Source: Streptomyces brasiliensis
GTDB lineage: Bacteria > Actinomycetota > Actinomycetes > Streptomycetales > Streptomycetaceae
Reading direction: 5' to 3'
Length of the DNA stretch: 64,000 nt
Assembly: GCF_014647875.1 (NCBI RefSeq)
Contig: NZ_BMQA01000009.1
Span: 268,245 to 332,244 of the forward strand
The notes beneath the pieces are model-generated. The model worked only from the letters and a program-made list of their open reading frames with translations, was not told the DNA's origin and made no database searches. Below, piece after piece: positions 8,090 to 15,574 of this stretch (the stretch's first letter is position 1; the number at the start of each line of letters is the position of its first letter). Both the position numbers and the translations under genes were made by a program.

Positions 8090-9028
8090 ATGAGCACCAA
8101 CTCCCGTCTGCGTACGTTCGGTTCCCGTGAGGTCGGCCCCGGCCGCCCCGTCTACGTCTGCGGCGAGATCGGCATCAACCACAACGGTGAGCTCGAGAAC
8201 GCCTTCAAGCTGATCGACGTGGCCGCCGAGGCCGGCTGCGACGCCGTCAAGTTCCAGAAGCGCACCCCCGAGATCTGCACCCCGCGCGACCAGTGGGACA
8301 TCGAGCGCGACACCCCCTGGGGCCGGATGACCTACATCGACTACCGCCACCGCGTGGAGTTCGGTGAGGACGAGTACCGCCAGATCGACGAGTACTGCAA
8401 GGAGAAGGGGATCGACTGGTTCGCCTCCCCGTGGGACACCGAGGCCGTCGCCTTCCTCGAGAAGTTCGACGTCCCGGCCCACAAGGTCGCGTCCGCGTCC
8501 CTCACCGACGACGAGCTGCTGAAGGCGCTGCGCGCCACCGGCCGCGCGGTCATCCTCTCCACCGGCATGTCGACCCCGAAGCAGATCCGCCACGCGGTCG
8601 AGGTCCTGGGCAGCGACAACATCCTCATGTGCCACGCCACCTCCACCTACCCGGCCAAGGCCGAGGAGCTGAACCTCCGCGTGATCAACACGCTGGAGAA
8701 GGAGTTCCCGAACGTCCCGATCGGCTACTCCGGCCACGAGACGGGCCTGCAGACCACCCTCGCCGCGGTCGCGCTCGGGGCGACCTTCGTCGAGCGTCAC
8801 ATCACCCTCGACCGCGCCATGTGGGGATCCGACCAGGCCGCCTCCGTCGAGCCGCAGGGCCTGCAGCGCCTGGTGCGCGACATCCGCATCATCGAGGCCT
8901 CCCTGGGCGACGGCGTCAAGAAGGTCTACGACTCCGAGCTCGGCCCGATGAAGAAGCTGCGCCGCGTCGCCGGTGTCGTCGCCGAGGCGGAGATCGCGGC
9001 CGCGGCCGGCGAGCCGGTCACGGTCTGA
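8090..9028 (+). CDS. neuB: NeuB-type nonulosonic acid synthase lacking SAF domain
   Basis: The 312-residue product starts at ATG 8090, with AAGGA 11 nt upstream. NeuB-domain motifs are present throughout: GEIGINHNG, AVKFQKR, WFASPWD, KVASASL, ILSTGMS, a GYSGHETG loop and VERHITLDR with WGSDQAA. These enzymes condense phosphoenolpyruvate with a hexosamine or mannose-type aldose in a TIM barrel. Typical NeuB proteins are about 345 residues and end in a SAF (antifreeze-like) domain that covers the partner active site; this one ends about 25 residues after the barrel, so the SAF domain is missing. Together with the upstream phosphatase domain this favours a Kdn-9-phosphate route, as an inference. 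Confidence 0.85.
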   Translation: MSTNSRLRTFGSREVGPGRPVYVCGEIGINHNGELENAFKLIDVAAEAGCDAVKFQKRTPEICTPRDQWDIERDTPWGRMTYIDYRHRVEFGEDEYRQIDEYCKEKGIDWFASPWDTEAVAFLEKFDVPAHKVASASLTDDELLKALRATGRAVILSTGMSTPKQIRHAVEVLGSDNILMCHATSTYPAKAEELNLRVINTLEKEFPNVPIGYSGHETGLQTTLAAVALGATFVERHITLDRAMWGSDQAASVEPQGLQRLVRDIRIIEASLGDGVKKVYDSELGPMKKLRRVAGVVAEAEIAAAAGEPVTV

Positions 9029-9075
9029 GCGTCCTCATCCACACCGCCTTACGACGACGGGACGGTCGTACGTCG

Positions 9076-10233
9076 ATGAGCCCCCGCGCCGGTCACGCCG
9101 GCACCACCCCCCACACCCTCGCCTTCGTCGAGAGCCCGGTACAGCTGCTCAACGTACTGGAGTGGGCGCACGTCCATGCCCTGCGAGGGGCGGAGCCGGC
9201 CGACACGGACGGGCCGGGGGGCTCGTCCGGCGCCGGGATGCCGGGTGGCTCGTCCGGCGCGCGGGGGGCGGGCGCCGGACTCACCGTCGTGGTGCTGTCC
9301 CCGACCGACCCCATGACACGCGGCCAGCTGCGCCGCATGGCCGACCTGGCCCGGGACGAGGGGTACCAGGTCCGCTGGGAGGAGGCGCGGGGCGGCACGA
9401 CCGCGCCCTTCCACACCATCGGCGGACTCGCCGGAAAACTGCGCCGGGCCGACCGGATCGTCATGGGCGACCCGTTCTCCCGCTATGTGCAGCTGCTGCT
9501 GACGATCACCCGGGCCAAGGACCTGGTGGTCGTCGACGACGGCACGGCGACGATGGAGTTCGTCTCCCAGCTCGCCCGCGGTGAGCGACTCGTGCGCTGG
9601 CACCGCAAGGGCGGGCGCCCGGGTGCGCGCGACCTGCTGTTCGCGCCCGTCTCGTCCTCGGCCCGGCGCCGGCTCACCCCCAAGGGCGGGCGCCGGGTGG
9701 AGGTGTTCTCGTCCATGCCGATGGACCGGACGCCCGACGGCGTCACGGTGACCCCCAACGACTTCGGCTGGACCCGCGCCCGCTTCGGGCCGCCGCGCAT
9801 CACCAAGGGCGCGGACATGGTGGGCACGTCCCTCGTGGAGACCGGGGTGGTGGACGGCGAGCGGTATCTGGAGGCCGTCCAGCGCCTGGCCAAGGCCCAC
9901 GGGGCGACGCGCTACTTCGCCCACCGCCGCGAGAGCACGGAGAAACTCCACCGGCTCGCGGCACAGACGGGACTGGAGATCGTACGGCCCGACCTGCCGC
10001 TCGAGCTGATCGCGCGGCGCGGCCCCATCGGGCGTACGGTGCTCAGCTTCCCGTCGACGGTCGTCCACACGCTGCCGCTCGCGCTGGCCGGCACCGGGGT
10101 CCGGGTCGCGGTGTGCGACATCGACCCCGGTTGGCTCACGGAGACCGCCTCGCCCCGGGCCCAGGGCTTCCTGTCCGGGGTGACGGGGACGGCCCGGGAC
10201 GTGCATCGGCTGGCGGCGGTGGGACTGGGCTAG
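9076..10233 (+). CDS. GT52 / sialyltransferase-like glycosyltransferase
   Basis: The 385-residue product from ATG 9076 begins with a short leader and then FVESPVQLLNVLEWAH, which resembles the start of lipooligosaccharide sialyltransferases (GT52). Further conserved features are LVVVDDGTATMEF, YFAHRREST.KL and SFPSTVVHTL; the last two match the His-Pro-Arg-Glu-like and Ser-rich donor sites of CMP-sugar transferases. Residues about 47-68 form a Gly/Ser/Ala insert made of two near-identical copies of a GGSSGA unit, probably a slipped repeat. Last gene of the plus-strand nonulosonate operon; its TAG stop is the first three bases of the palindromic repeat element. A transferase using the CMP-sugar made upstream is the likely role. 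Confidence 0.7.
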   Translation: MSPRAGHAGTTPHTLAFVESPVQLLNVLEWAHVHALRGAEPADTDGPGGSSGAGMPGGSSGARGAGAGLTVVVLSPTDPMTRGQLRRMADLARDEGYQVRWEEARGGTTAPFHTIGGLAGKLRRADRIVMGDPFSRYVQLLLTITRAKDLVVVDDGTATMEFVSQLARGERLVRWHRKGGRPGARDLLFAPVSSSARRRLTPKGGRRVEVFSSMPMDRTPDGVTVTPNDFGWTRARFGPPRITKGADMVGTSLVETGVVDGERYLEAVQRLAKAHGATRYFAHRRESTEKLHRLAAQTGLEIVRPDLPLELIARRGPIGRTVLSFPSTVVHTLPLALAGTGVRVAVCDIDPGWLTETASPRAQGFLSGVTGTARDVHRLAAVGLG

Positions 10234-10396
10234 TGCTGCGACCGGAAGGGTTCACCGGCTCGCGACGCCCGGCACGGCACCTCGCGGCGTTGTCGCCTCA
10301 CCCGAGTACATCCAGTACGCGGGTGACGCTCCGCCTTGCGATGCACCGCACCGGACGCCGCGAGCTTCCCGGCAAACCTTCCCGGCCACAGCACTA
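10231..10396. repeat. 166-bp MITE-like palindromic element, copy 1
   Basis: It begins TAGTGCTGCGACCGG and ends CCGGCCACAGCACTA, terminal inverted repeats matching in 13 of 15 positions. The whole element folds on itself; its apex is TCACCCG/CGGGTGA around a 15-nt loop. The copy at 26063-26228 is identical except at two positions (10239 and 10376). TAG at 10231 is the stop of the plus-strand gene and CTA at 10394-10396 the stop of the minus-strand gene. TA at each border suggests TA target use. It has no coding capacity and probably acts as a bidirectional terminator. Confidence 0.85.
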
Positions 10397-11116
10397 GGGC
10401 TGCTCCGCGGGGCCCTGTGCGGGAGCCGGATCCTGTCCGGAATCCTGTGCGGGGCCCTGTTCCGGTTTCTGGGCGAGGACGAAGGCGCGGGGGATCGTCT
10501 CCTCGCCGCGGGGGTCGCGCCGGATCCTCGTGTACGGCTCCAGGCCCGCCTTGCGGAGGTGGGCCGCGATCGTCTCCGGGGTGCGGAAGTAGTAGTCGAG
10601 GCCGATCTCGTGGCCGAAGCGCTCGGCGAGGTGCCGGTGCCCGTCCTCGTCGGCCGTCTGGAAGGCCAGCAGGACGTGGCCGCCGGGGACGAGCGTGCGG
10701 TGGAACTCCGCGAACGCCGTCGGCAGGTGGTCCTCCGGGAGGTGGATCGTCGAGTAGAGCGCGAGGATGCCGCCCAGGGTCTCGTCCGGGAGGTCCAGGT
10801 CGGTCATCGACCCCACGTGGAAGCGCAGCTCGGGGTGCGCCTCGCGGGCGAGGGCGGCCATGCCCGGCGAGACGTCGATCCCGAACACGGGCACACCGAG
10901 TGCGTGCAGCCGGGCGGCGATGTAACCGGGGCCGCTGCCGAGGTCGGCGACGGGAGCGGTGGAGTTGGCCGTGACCAGCTCCGCGAAGATGTTGATCAGA
11001 TTCCGGTCGAGCGGGTGGTGGGCCAGACCGTCGGGGTGAAGGGCCGTGTACTCCTTGGCGATGGTGTCGTACGACGTGCTGGTGGTTCTGAGGAAGTCCG
11101 TGGTCGCGTCGGTCAC
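10394..11116 (-). CDS. Class I SAM-dependent methyltransferase
   Basis: The 240-residue product begins MTDATTDFLRTTSTSYDTIA, usual for Methyltransf_11/25 proteins. Motif I is VADLGSGPGYIAARL (about residues 55-69), motif II region GIDVSPGMAALAR, then LALYSTIHLP and LVPGGHVLLAF. These show a soluble small-molecule or lipid methyltransferase, with no sign of the acceptor. The C-terminal 25 residues are a Gln/Pro/Ala low-complexity tail, as if the reading frame had been extended toward the repeat element that now supplies the stop codon. No coupled neighbour; convergent with the GT52-like gene. Confidence 0.8.
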   Translation of the reverse strand: MTDATTDFLRTTSTSYDTIAKEYTALHPDGLAHHPLDRNLINIFAELVTANSTAPVADLGSGPGYIAARLHALGVPVFGIDVSPGMAALAREAHPELRFHVGSMTDLDLPDETLGGILALYSTIHLPEDHLPTAFAEFHRTLVPGGHVLLAFQTADEDGHRHLAERFGHEIGLDYYFRTPETIAAHLRKAGLEPYTRIRRDPRGEETIPRAFVLAQKPEQGPAQDSGQDPAPAQGPAEQP

Positions 11117-11526
11117 GGCGGGGGACGTTACCGGGGCCGGGGCGGAGACGGGCGCTTCTTCGCCAGTCGGTCAGGTGGGCGCCGCCCGCTGCCCGGCCGT
11201 CGCCGTCGGACGAGAAGCCGCACGTGAACATCCCAGGTGATGGCACAGACGCGCCGATCACCTGGCGGCAGCCGCCCCGTCGGGTTTCGATGGGTGGACA
11301 GGTCCACTGGGGCTCGGGGGCGGCGTGGTATCCGTTGAGGCGGGTACCGGGGTGCGCTCGGGTGGCGCTTCGGAGATTTCCGTGATCGACTCGGTCGGAA
11401 GTCGGACGAGTTTACCCATCCCAGCTCATAGCCATGCGTCCGGTGGTCAGATTTTCTTCCCCTAACGGGCTGAAGTTTTGTTGATCGCGGGGCAGTTGAC
11501 CGTTCCGGCGTCCTACCCTTCAGAGG
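11117..11526. other. Intergenic region with candidate leaderless promoter
   Basis: This 410-bp divergent gap holds no convincing reading frame. Near its right end, TACCCT (TANNNT form) lies 7 nt before the GTG at 11527, so a leaderless transcript is plausible; TTGACC upstream is too close for a standard -35. An AT-richer patch (11430-11480) precedes it. The left part should contain the promoter of the methyltransferase gene, which I could not place. Confidence 0.4.
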
Positions 11527-12780
11527 GTGAACCAATTGATGTCCCCAGAGTCCGAGGCCGATCTCCCCGGGGAAGCCGTGCTCCCCGGCGTGCTCAGCGA
11601 CGCGCTGCACGCCGAACTCGTCGCGTTCCGTCGCGACTTGCACATGCACCCTGAGCTCGGCAACCAGGAGTTCCGTACGACCGCCGCCATCAAGGCGCGG
11701 CTCGAGCAGGCCGGGCTCAAGCCCCGTGTCCTCGCCCTCGGAACCGGGCTCGTATGTGACATCGGTGGGGACATCGGCAGCGAGGGGGGAGACGCCGTCA
11801 GCGGGGGCGTCCTCGCCCTGCGGGCCGATATCGACGCTCTGCCCATTCCGGACACGAAGAGTGAGTGCTCCTACCGGTCCACCGTGCCCGATCGGGCGCA
11901 TGCCTGCGGGCACGACGTGCATACGGCCGTCGTGCTGGGCGCCGGGCTCGTGCTCGCCGAACTGCACAAGCAGGGGCTGCTGCCCCGGCCCGTGCGGCTG
12001 CTGTTCCAGCCCGCCGAGGAGGTGCTGCCCGGGGGCGCCACCGACGCCATCGAGTGCGGTGTGCTCGACGGGGTGGGGCGGATCATCGCCGTGCACTGCG
12101 ACCCCCGGGTGGACGCCGGGAAGATCGGGCTGCGGCAGGGGGCGATCACGAGTGCGTGTGACCGTCTTGAGGTCGCGCTGGACGGGCCCGGTGGGCACAC
12201 CGCACGGCCGCATCTCACCACCGATCTCGTCACCGCGGCTGCTCGCGTCGCCACCGACGTGCCCGCAGTCGTCGCCCGGCGCGTGGACAGCCGGAGCGGG
12301 CTCGCCGTCACCTGGGGGCGGATCGAGTCGGGGCACGCGCCGAACGTGATCCCGCAGCACGCCGAGCTGTCCGGAACCGTGCGGTGCCTGGACCTGGAGG
12401 CCTGGCGCACGGCTCCCGACGTGGTGCACGCGGCCATCGACGAGGTCGCGACCCTGCACCGGGCCAAGTCGCAGATCACGTATGTGCGGGGCGTGCCGCC
12501 CGTGGTGAACGACCCGGCGGTCACCGAGTTGCTGCGGGACGCCATGATGGCCCGGCGCGGTGTGGACTCCGTCGAGGGGACCGAGCAGAGCCTCGGCGGC
12601 GAGGACTTCTCCTGGTATCTGGAGCATGTGCCGGGCGCGCTGGCCCGGCTCGGTGTGCGGCCGCCGGGCGAGTGTACGGTGCGGGATCTGCACCAGGGTG
12701 ACTTCGACGCCGACGAGCGCGCCATCACGGTCGGCGTGGAGCTGTTCACCGCCGCCGCGCTTCTTGACGCGCAGAGGTAA
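11527..12780 (+). CDS. M20D-family N-acyl-amino-acid amidohydrolase
   Basis: The 417-residue product starts at GTG 11527 (ATG 11539 is an alternative). It has the full layout of M20D peptidases: FRRDLHMHPELG near residue 36, LRADIDALPI, the metal site HACGHDVH, QPAEEV (catalytic and bridging glutamates), a HCDP histidine and a C-terminal LHQGDF histidine. The dimerisation domain lies between residues about 215 and 330. Relatives hydrolyse N-acyl amino acids or similar amides in the cytoplasm. No signal peptide. Acyl group and amino acid cannot be read from sequence. It stands alone, 230 bp before the nucleoside transporter block. Confidence 0.85.
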   Translation: MNQLMSPESEADLPGEAVLPGVLSDALHAELVAFRRDLHMHPELGNQEFRTTAAIKARLEQAGLKPRVLALGTGLVCDIGGDIGSEGGDAVSGGVLALRADIDALPIPDTKSECSYRSTVPDRAHACGHDVHTAVVLGAGLVLAELHKQGLLPRPVRLLFQPAEEVLPGGATDAIECGVLDGVGRIIAVHCDPRVDAGKIGLRQGAITSACDRLEVALDGPGGHTARPHLTTDLVTAAARVATDVPAVVARRVDSRSGLAVTWGRIESGHAPNVIPQHAELSGTVRCLDLEAWRTAPDVVHAAIDEVATLHRAKSQITYVRGVPPVVNDPAVTELLRDAMMARRGVDSVEGTEQSLGGEDFSWYLEHVPGALARLGVRPPGECTVRDLHQGDFDADERAITVGVELFTAAALLDAQR

Positions 12781-12915
12781 GGAGCAGGGGGAGGGGCGCC
12801 GGTTGGTGCCCCTTCGCCCGCTTGTGTCACCCGTGCGTAACCCGGGGCGGACGGTTGTAACGCGGGGGCGGCACGAATCGATAACGGCAGGGAGAAATCC
12901 TGTTCCCCTCCTCTT

Positions 12916-12927
12916 CTACGCGCGTTA
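12916..12927. promoter_or_regulatory. Variant of the CTACGCGCGTAG operator upstream of BMP lipoprotein 1
   Basis: CTACGCGCGTTA shares ten leading bases with the perfect palindrome found at four other nucleoside genes. It lies 84 bp before the lipoprotein start. The same 13-base string CTACGCGCGTTAC recurs upstream of the second lipoprotein gene. Confidence 0.5.
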
Positions 12928-13010
12928 CTGTGCGCCGAAATGGCCACCAGAGGCGGCACATTGGGGAAGCGGGCCGGCGACGGTGCCGTGGGGATGAAGG
13001 GGTGCTTGCT

Positions 13011-14078
13011 GTGCGTCTGATCTCTCGGAGGACGAGGTTCTCCCAAGCTGCGGTGACCGTCGCGGTCGTCGCCCTCGCGGCCGCCGGGTGCGGCAAGTCC
13101 AGCAGTGACTCCTCGAGCACGTCGAAGGACGGCAAGTACGCGGGCAAGGGCATCGGCCTGGCGTACGACATCGGTGGCAAGGGCGACCAGTCCTTCAACG
13201 ACGCCGCCTTCGCCGGTTTCCAGAAGGCCGAGAAGGAGCTCAAGATCAGCGGCCGGGACATCGAGCCGCAGGACGGGGAGTCCGACGCCGACAAGGTGCA
13301 GCGGCTCGAGCAGCTCGCCAAGTCCGGCTACAACCCGATCATCGGCGTCGGTTTCGCGTACGCCCCGGCGGTCAAGCAGGTCGCGGCCAAGTACCCGAAG
13401 ATCACCTTCGGCATCATCGACGACAACACGATCCAGGCGAAGAACGTCGCCGACATGGTGTTCCACGAGGAGCAGTCCTCCTACCTCGCCGGTGTCGCCG
13501 CGGCCAAGGCCACCAAGAAGAACCACATCGGGTTCATCGGTGGTGTGGACATCCCGCTGATCCACAAGTTCGAGGCCGGGTTCGACCAGGGCGCCAAGTC
13601 CGTGAACCCGAAGATCAAGATCGAGTCGCAGTACCTCACCCAGACCGCCCAGGAGGGTGGCTTCTCCAGCCCCGACAAGGGCAAGGACGCCGCCAACGGC
13701 CAGATCGAGGCGGGTGCCGACGTCGTCTACCACGCCGCCGGCCTGTCCGGCCAGGGCGTGATCCAGGCCGCCGCCACGCACAAGGTGTGGGCGATCGGCG
13801 TCGACTCCGACCAGTACGGGCAGAGCGCGCTGGCCCAGTACAAGGACTACATCCTCGGCTCCGCCCTGAAGAACGTCGGCGGTGCCGTGTACGACCTCAC
13901 CAAGTCCGTCGTCGAGGGCAAGCCGCTCAGCGGTGAGGTGCGCGGCGACCTCAAGTCGGGCGGTGTGGGCTTCGCCGACACGAACCCGAAGTACCAGGCG
14001 ATGACCGACGTCGTCTCCGCGGTCGACAAGGCCAAGGAGGACATCATCTCCGGCAAGATCACCGTCGACACCGAGTGA
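13011..14078 (+). CDS. BMP-family nucleoside-binding lipoprotein 1
   Basis: The 355-residue product starts at GTG 13011, with GAAGGGG about 8 nt upstream. Basic n-region, hydrophobic core and lipobox LAAAGC predict a lipoprotein. The mature part is a periplasmic-binding BMP domain: IGLAYDIGGKGDQSFND, VGFAYAPAVKQVA, FGIIDDN, FHEEQSSYLAGVAA, IGFIGGVDIPLI and VWAIGVDSDQY. BMP (PnrA-like) proteins capture nucleosides for ABC import. A close paralogue follows directly, with 129 bp of identical DNA. The downstream ATPase and two permeases complete the importer. Cytidine deaminase and thymidine phosphorylase genes at the end of the cluster support nucleoside uptake. Confidence 0.9.
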   Translation: MRLISRRTRFSQAAVTVAVVALAAAGCGKSSSDSSSTSKDGKYAGKGIGLAYDIGGKGDQSFNDAAFAGFQKAEKELKISGRDIEPQDGESDADKVQRLEQLAKSGYNPIIGVGFAYAPAVKQVAAKYPKITFGIIDDNTIQAKNVADMVFHEEQSSYLAGVAAAKATKKNHIGFIGGVDIPLIHKFEAGFDQGAKSVNPKIKIESQYLTQTAQEGGFSSPDKGKDAANGQIEAGADVVYHAAGLSGQGVIQAAATHKVWAIGVDSDQYGQSALAQYKDYILGSALKNVGGAVYDLTKSVVEGKPLSGEVRGDLKSGGVGFADTNPKYQAMTDVVSAVDKAKEDIISGKITVDTE

Positions 14079-14130
14079 TCGCCGGGGCCTGACGGGGGCC
14101 CCGAGACCGCCCGGCATCGTCGCAGCCCGG

Positions 14131-14157
14131 ACGCCCCTTGCCTCGCGCAAGGGGCGT
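14131..14157 (+). terminator. Terminator hairpin between the two BMP genes
   Basis: ACGCCCCTTGC (14131-14141) pairs perfectly with GCAAGGGGCGT (14147-14157) around a 5-nt loop, then TCTGCTGT. Each lipoprotein gene therefore seems to be its own transcription unit. Confidence 0.75.
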
Positions 14158-14234
14158 TCTGCTGTCCGTCACGATGGGCGTGAGTGTGGCCACAGGTGGA
14201 TAACGGACCGGACAGAAGGGTTTTTCCGTCTGGT

Positions 14235-14246
14235 CTACGCGCGTTA
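14235..14246. promoter_or_regulatory. Variant of the CTACGCGCGTAG operator upstream of BMP lipoprotein 2
   Basis: CTACGCGCGTTA, identical to the site at 12916, lies 55 bp before the second lipoprotein start. Flanking bases are also similar (TCTACGCGCGTTAC, then a TGCGSCG element), so the whole promoter seems to have been duplicated with the gene. Confidence 0.5.
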
Positions 14247-14301
14247 CGCTGCGGCGGAATCAGCGCCTGGTATGGGCGCTTGCACGAAGGAGTCTCGTTC
14301 C

Positions 14302-15351
14302 ATGCGCCGGGTGTCCCGTATAGCGGTTGCAGGCGTTGCAACCGCAGCCCTTGCCGTCACTGCTTCCGCCTGCGGAAGCTCGTCCACCTCGTCCTCCGCC
14401 GGCGACGGCAAGTCCAAGGGCATCGGCCTTGCGTACGACATCGGCGGCAAGGGCGACCAGTCGTTCAACGACGCCGCCTACGCCGGTCTGCAGAAGGCCG
14501 AGAAGGACTTCGGCGTCAGCGGCCGGGACATCGAGCCGCAGGACGGCGAGACGGACGCGGACAAGGTGCAGCGCCTGGAGACCCTGGCCAAGTCGGGCTA
14601 CGACCCGATCATCGGCGTCGGCTACTCCTACGCCCCCGCCGTGAAGGAAGTCGCGGCCAAGTACCCGAAGGTGACCTTCGGCATCATCGACGACAACACC
14701 ATCGAGTCGAAGAACGTGGCCGACATGGTGTTCCACGAGGAGCAGTCCTCCTACCTCGCGGGCGTCGCCGCGGCCAAGGCCACCAAGAAGGACCACATCG
14801 GGTTCATCGGTGGTGTGGACATCCCGCTGATCCACAAGTTCGAGGCGGGCTACGTCCAGGGCGCCAAGTCCGTGAACCCGAAGATCAAGATCGAGTCGCA
14901 GTACCTCACCCAGACCGCCCAGGAGGGTGGCTTCTCCAGCCCCGACAAGGGCAAGGACGCCGCCAACGGCCAGATCGAGGCGGGCGCGGACGTCGTCTAC
15001 GCCGCCGCCGGTCTGTCCGGCCAGGGTGTCATCGAGTCCGCCGCCACGCACAAGGTGTGGGCGATCGGCGTCGACTCCGACCAGTACAAGCAGGACGCGC
15101 TGGCGAAGTACAAGGACTACATCCTGACCTCGGCCCTCAAGAACGTCGAGGGCGCGGTGTACGACCTGTCCCAGTCCGTCCTCAAGGACAAGAAGCCGTT
15201 GTCCGGCGAGATCCGCGGCGACCTGAAGTCGGGCGGTGTGGGCATCTCCGAGTCCAACCCGGTCTTCAAGAACAACGCCGACCTGCAGGCCGCGCTGAAG
15301 AAGGCCGAGGAAGGCATCAAGAACGGCACCATCCAGGTCAAGACTTCCTGA
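14302..15351 (+). CDS. BMP-family nucleoside-binding lipoprotein 2
   Basis: The 349-residue product starts at ATG 14302, with GAAGGAG 9 nt upstream. Signal MRRVSRIAVAGVATAALAV ends at the lipobox SAC (TASACGSSS). It repeats all BMP motifs of the upstream copy, including IGLAYDIGGKGDQSFND and VWAIGVDSDQY, and is roughly four-fifths identical to it. Differences cluster at the N-terminus and C-terminal quarter, so ligand range may differ. It is the copy nearest the ATPase gene. Duplicate binding proteins feeding one transporter would widen specificity; this is inference. Confidence 0.9.
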   Translation: MRRVSRIAVAGVATAALAVTASACGSSSTSSSAGDGKSKGIGLAYDIGGKGDQSFNDAAYAGLQKAEKDFGVSGRDIEPQDGETDADKVQRLETLAKSGYDPIIGVGYSYAPAVKEVAAKYPKVTFGIIDDNTIESKNVADMVFHEEQSSYLAGVAAAKATKKDHIGFIGGVDIPLIHKFEAGYVQGAKSVNPKIKIESQYLTQTAQEGGFSSPDKGKDAANGQIEAGADVVYAAAGLSGQGVIESAATHKVWAIGVDSDQYKQDALAKYKDYILTSALKNVEGAVYDLSQSVLKDKKPLSGEIRGDLKSGGVGISESNPVFKNNADLQAALKKAEEGIKNGTIQVKTS

Positions 15352-15419
15352 CCGGAGGTCATGGGCCTGTCCCAGGCATGGCCAAAAGTGCGCCGTAATG
15401 ACACCGTTACGGCCACGGA

Positions 15420-15455
15420 ACGGGGCGCCGGGAGGATGACCTCCCTGCGCCCCGT
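15420..15455 (+). terminator. Terminator hairpin after BMP lipoprotein 2
   Basis: ACGGGGCG...GGGAGG (15420-15435) pairs with CCTCCC...CGCCCCGT (15440-15455), 14 pairs with one 2-nt internal loop and a tetraloop ATGA. It separates the lipoprotein gene from the ATPase-permease operon. Confidence 0.65.
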
Positions 15456-15533
15456 CAGCGCGGCACAATGCTCGGAACCGGATCGAGAACAACCAAGATC
15501 GATCAGGTCCGGGCACTATTTAAAGCAGGGGCG

Positions 15534-15545
15534 CTACGCGCGTAG
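15534..15545. promoter_or_regulatory. Perfect CTACGCGCGTAG palindrome upstream of nucleoside ABC operon
   Basis: A perfect 12-bp palindrome lies 29 bp before the proposed start of the ATPase gene and about 10 bp after a TATTTAAA element (15517-15524) that may include the -10 box. A bound protein would block transcript elongation or initiation. Identical sites occur at 27076, 38521 and 60416. Confidence 0.7.
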
Positions 15546-15574
15546 AGCGGCCCCTTTCCCGAGGAGAGTGCGCC

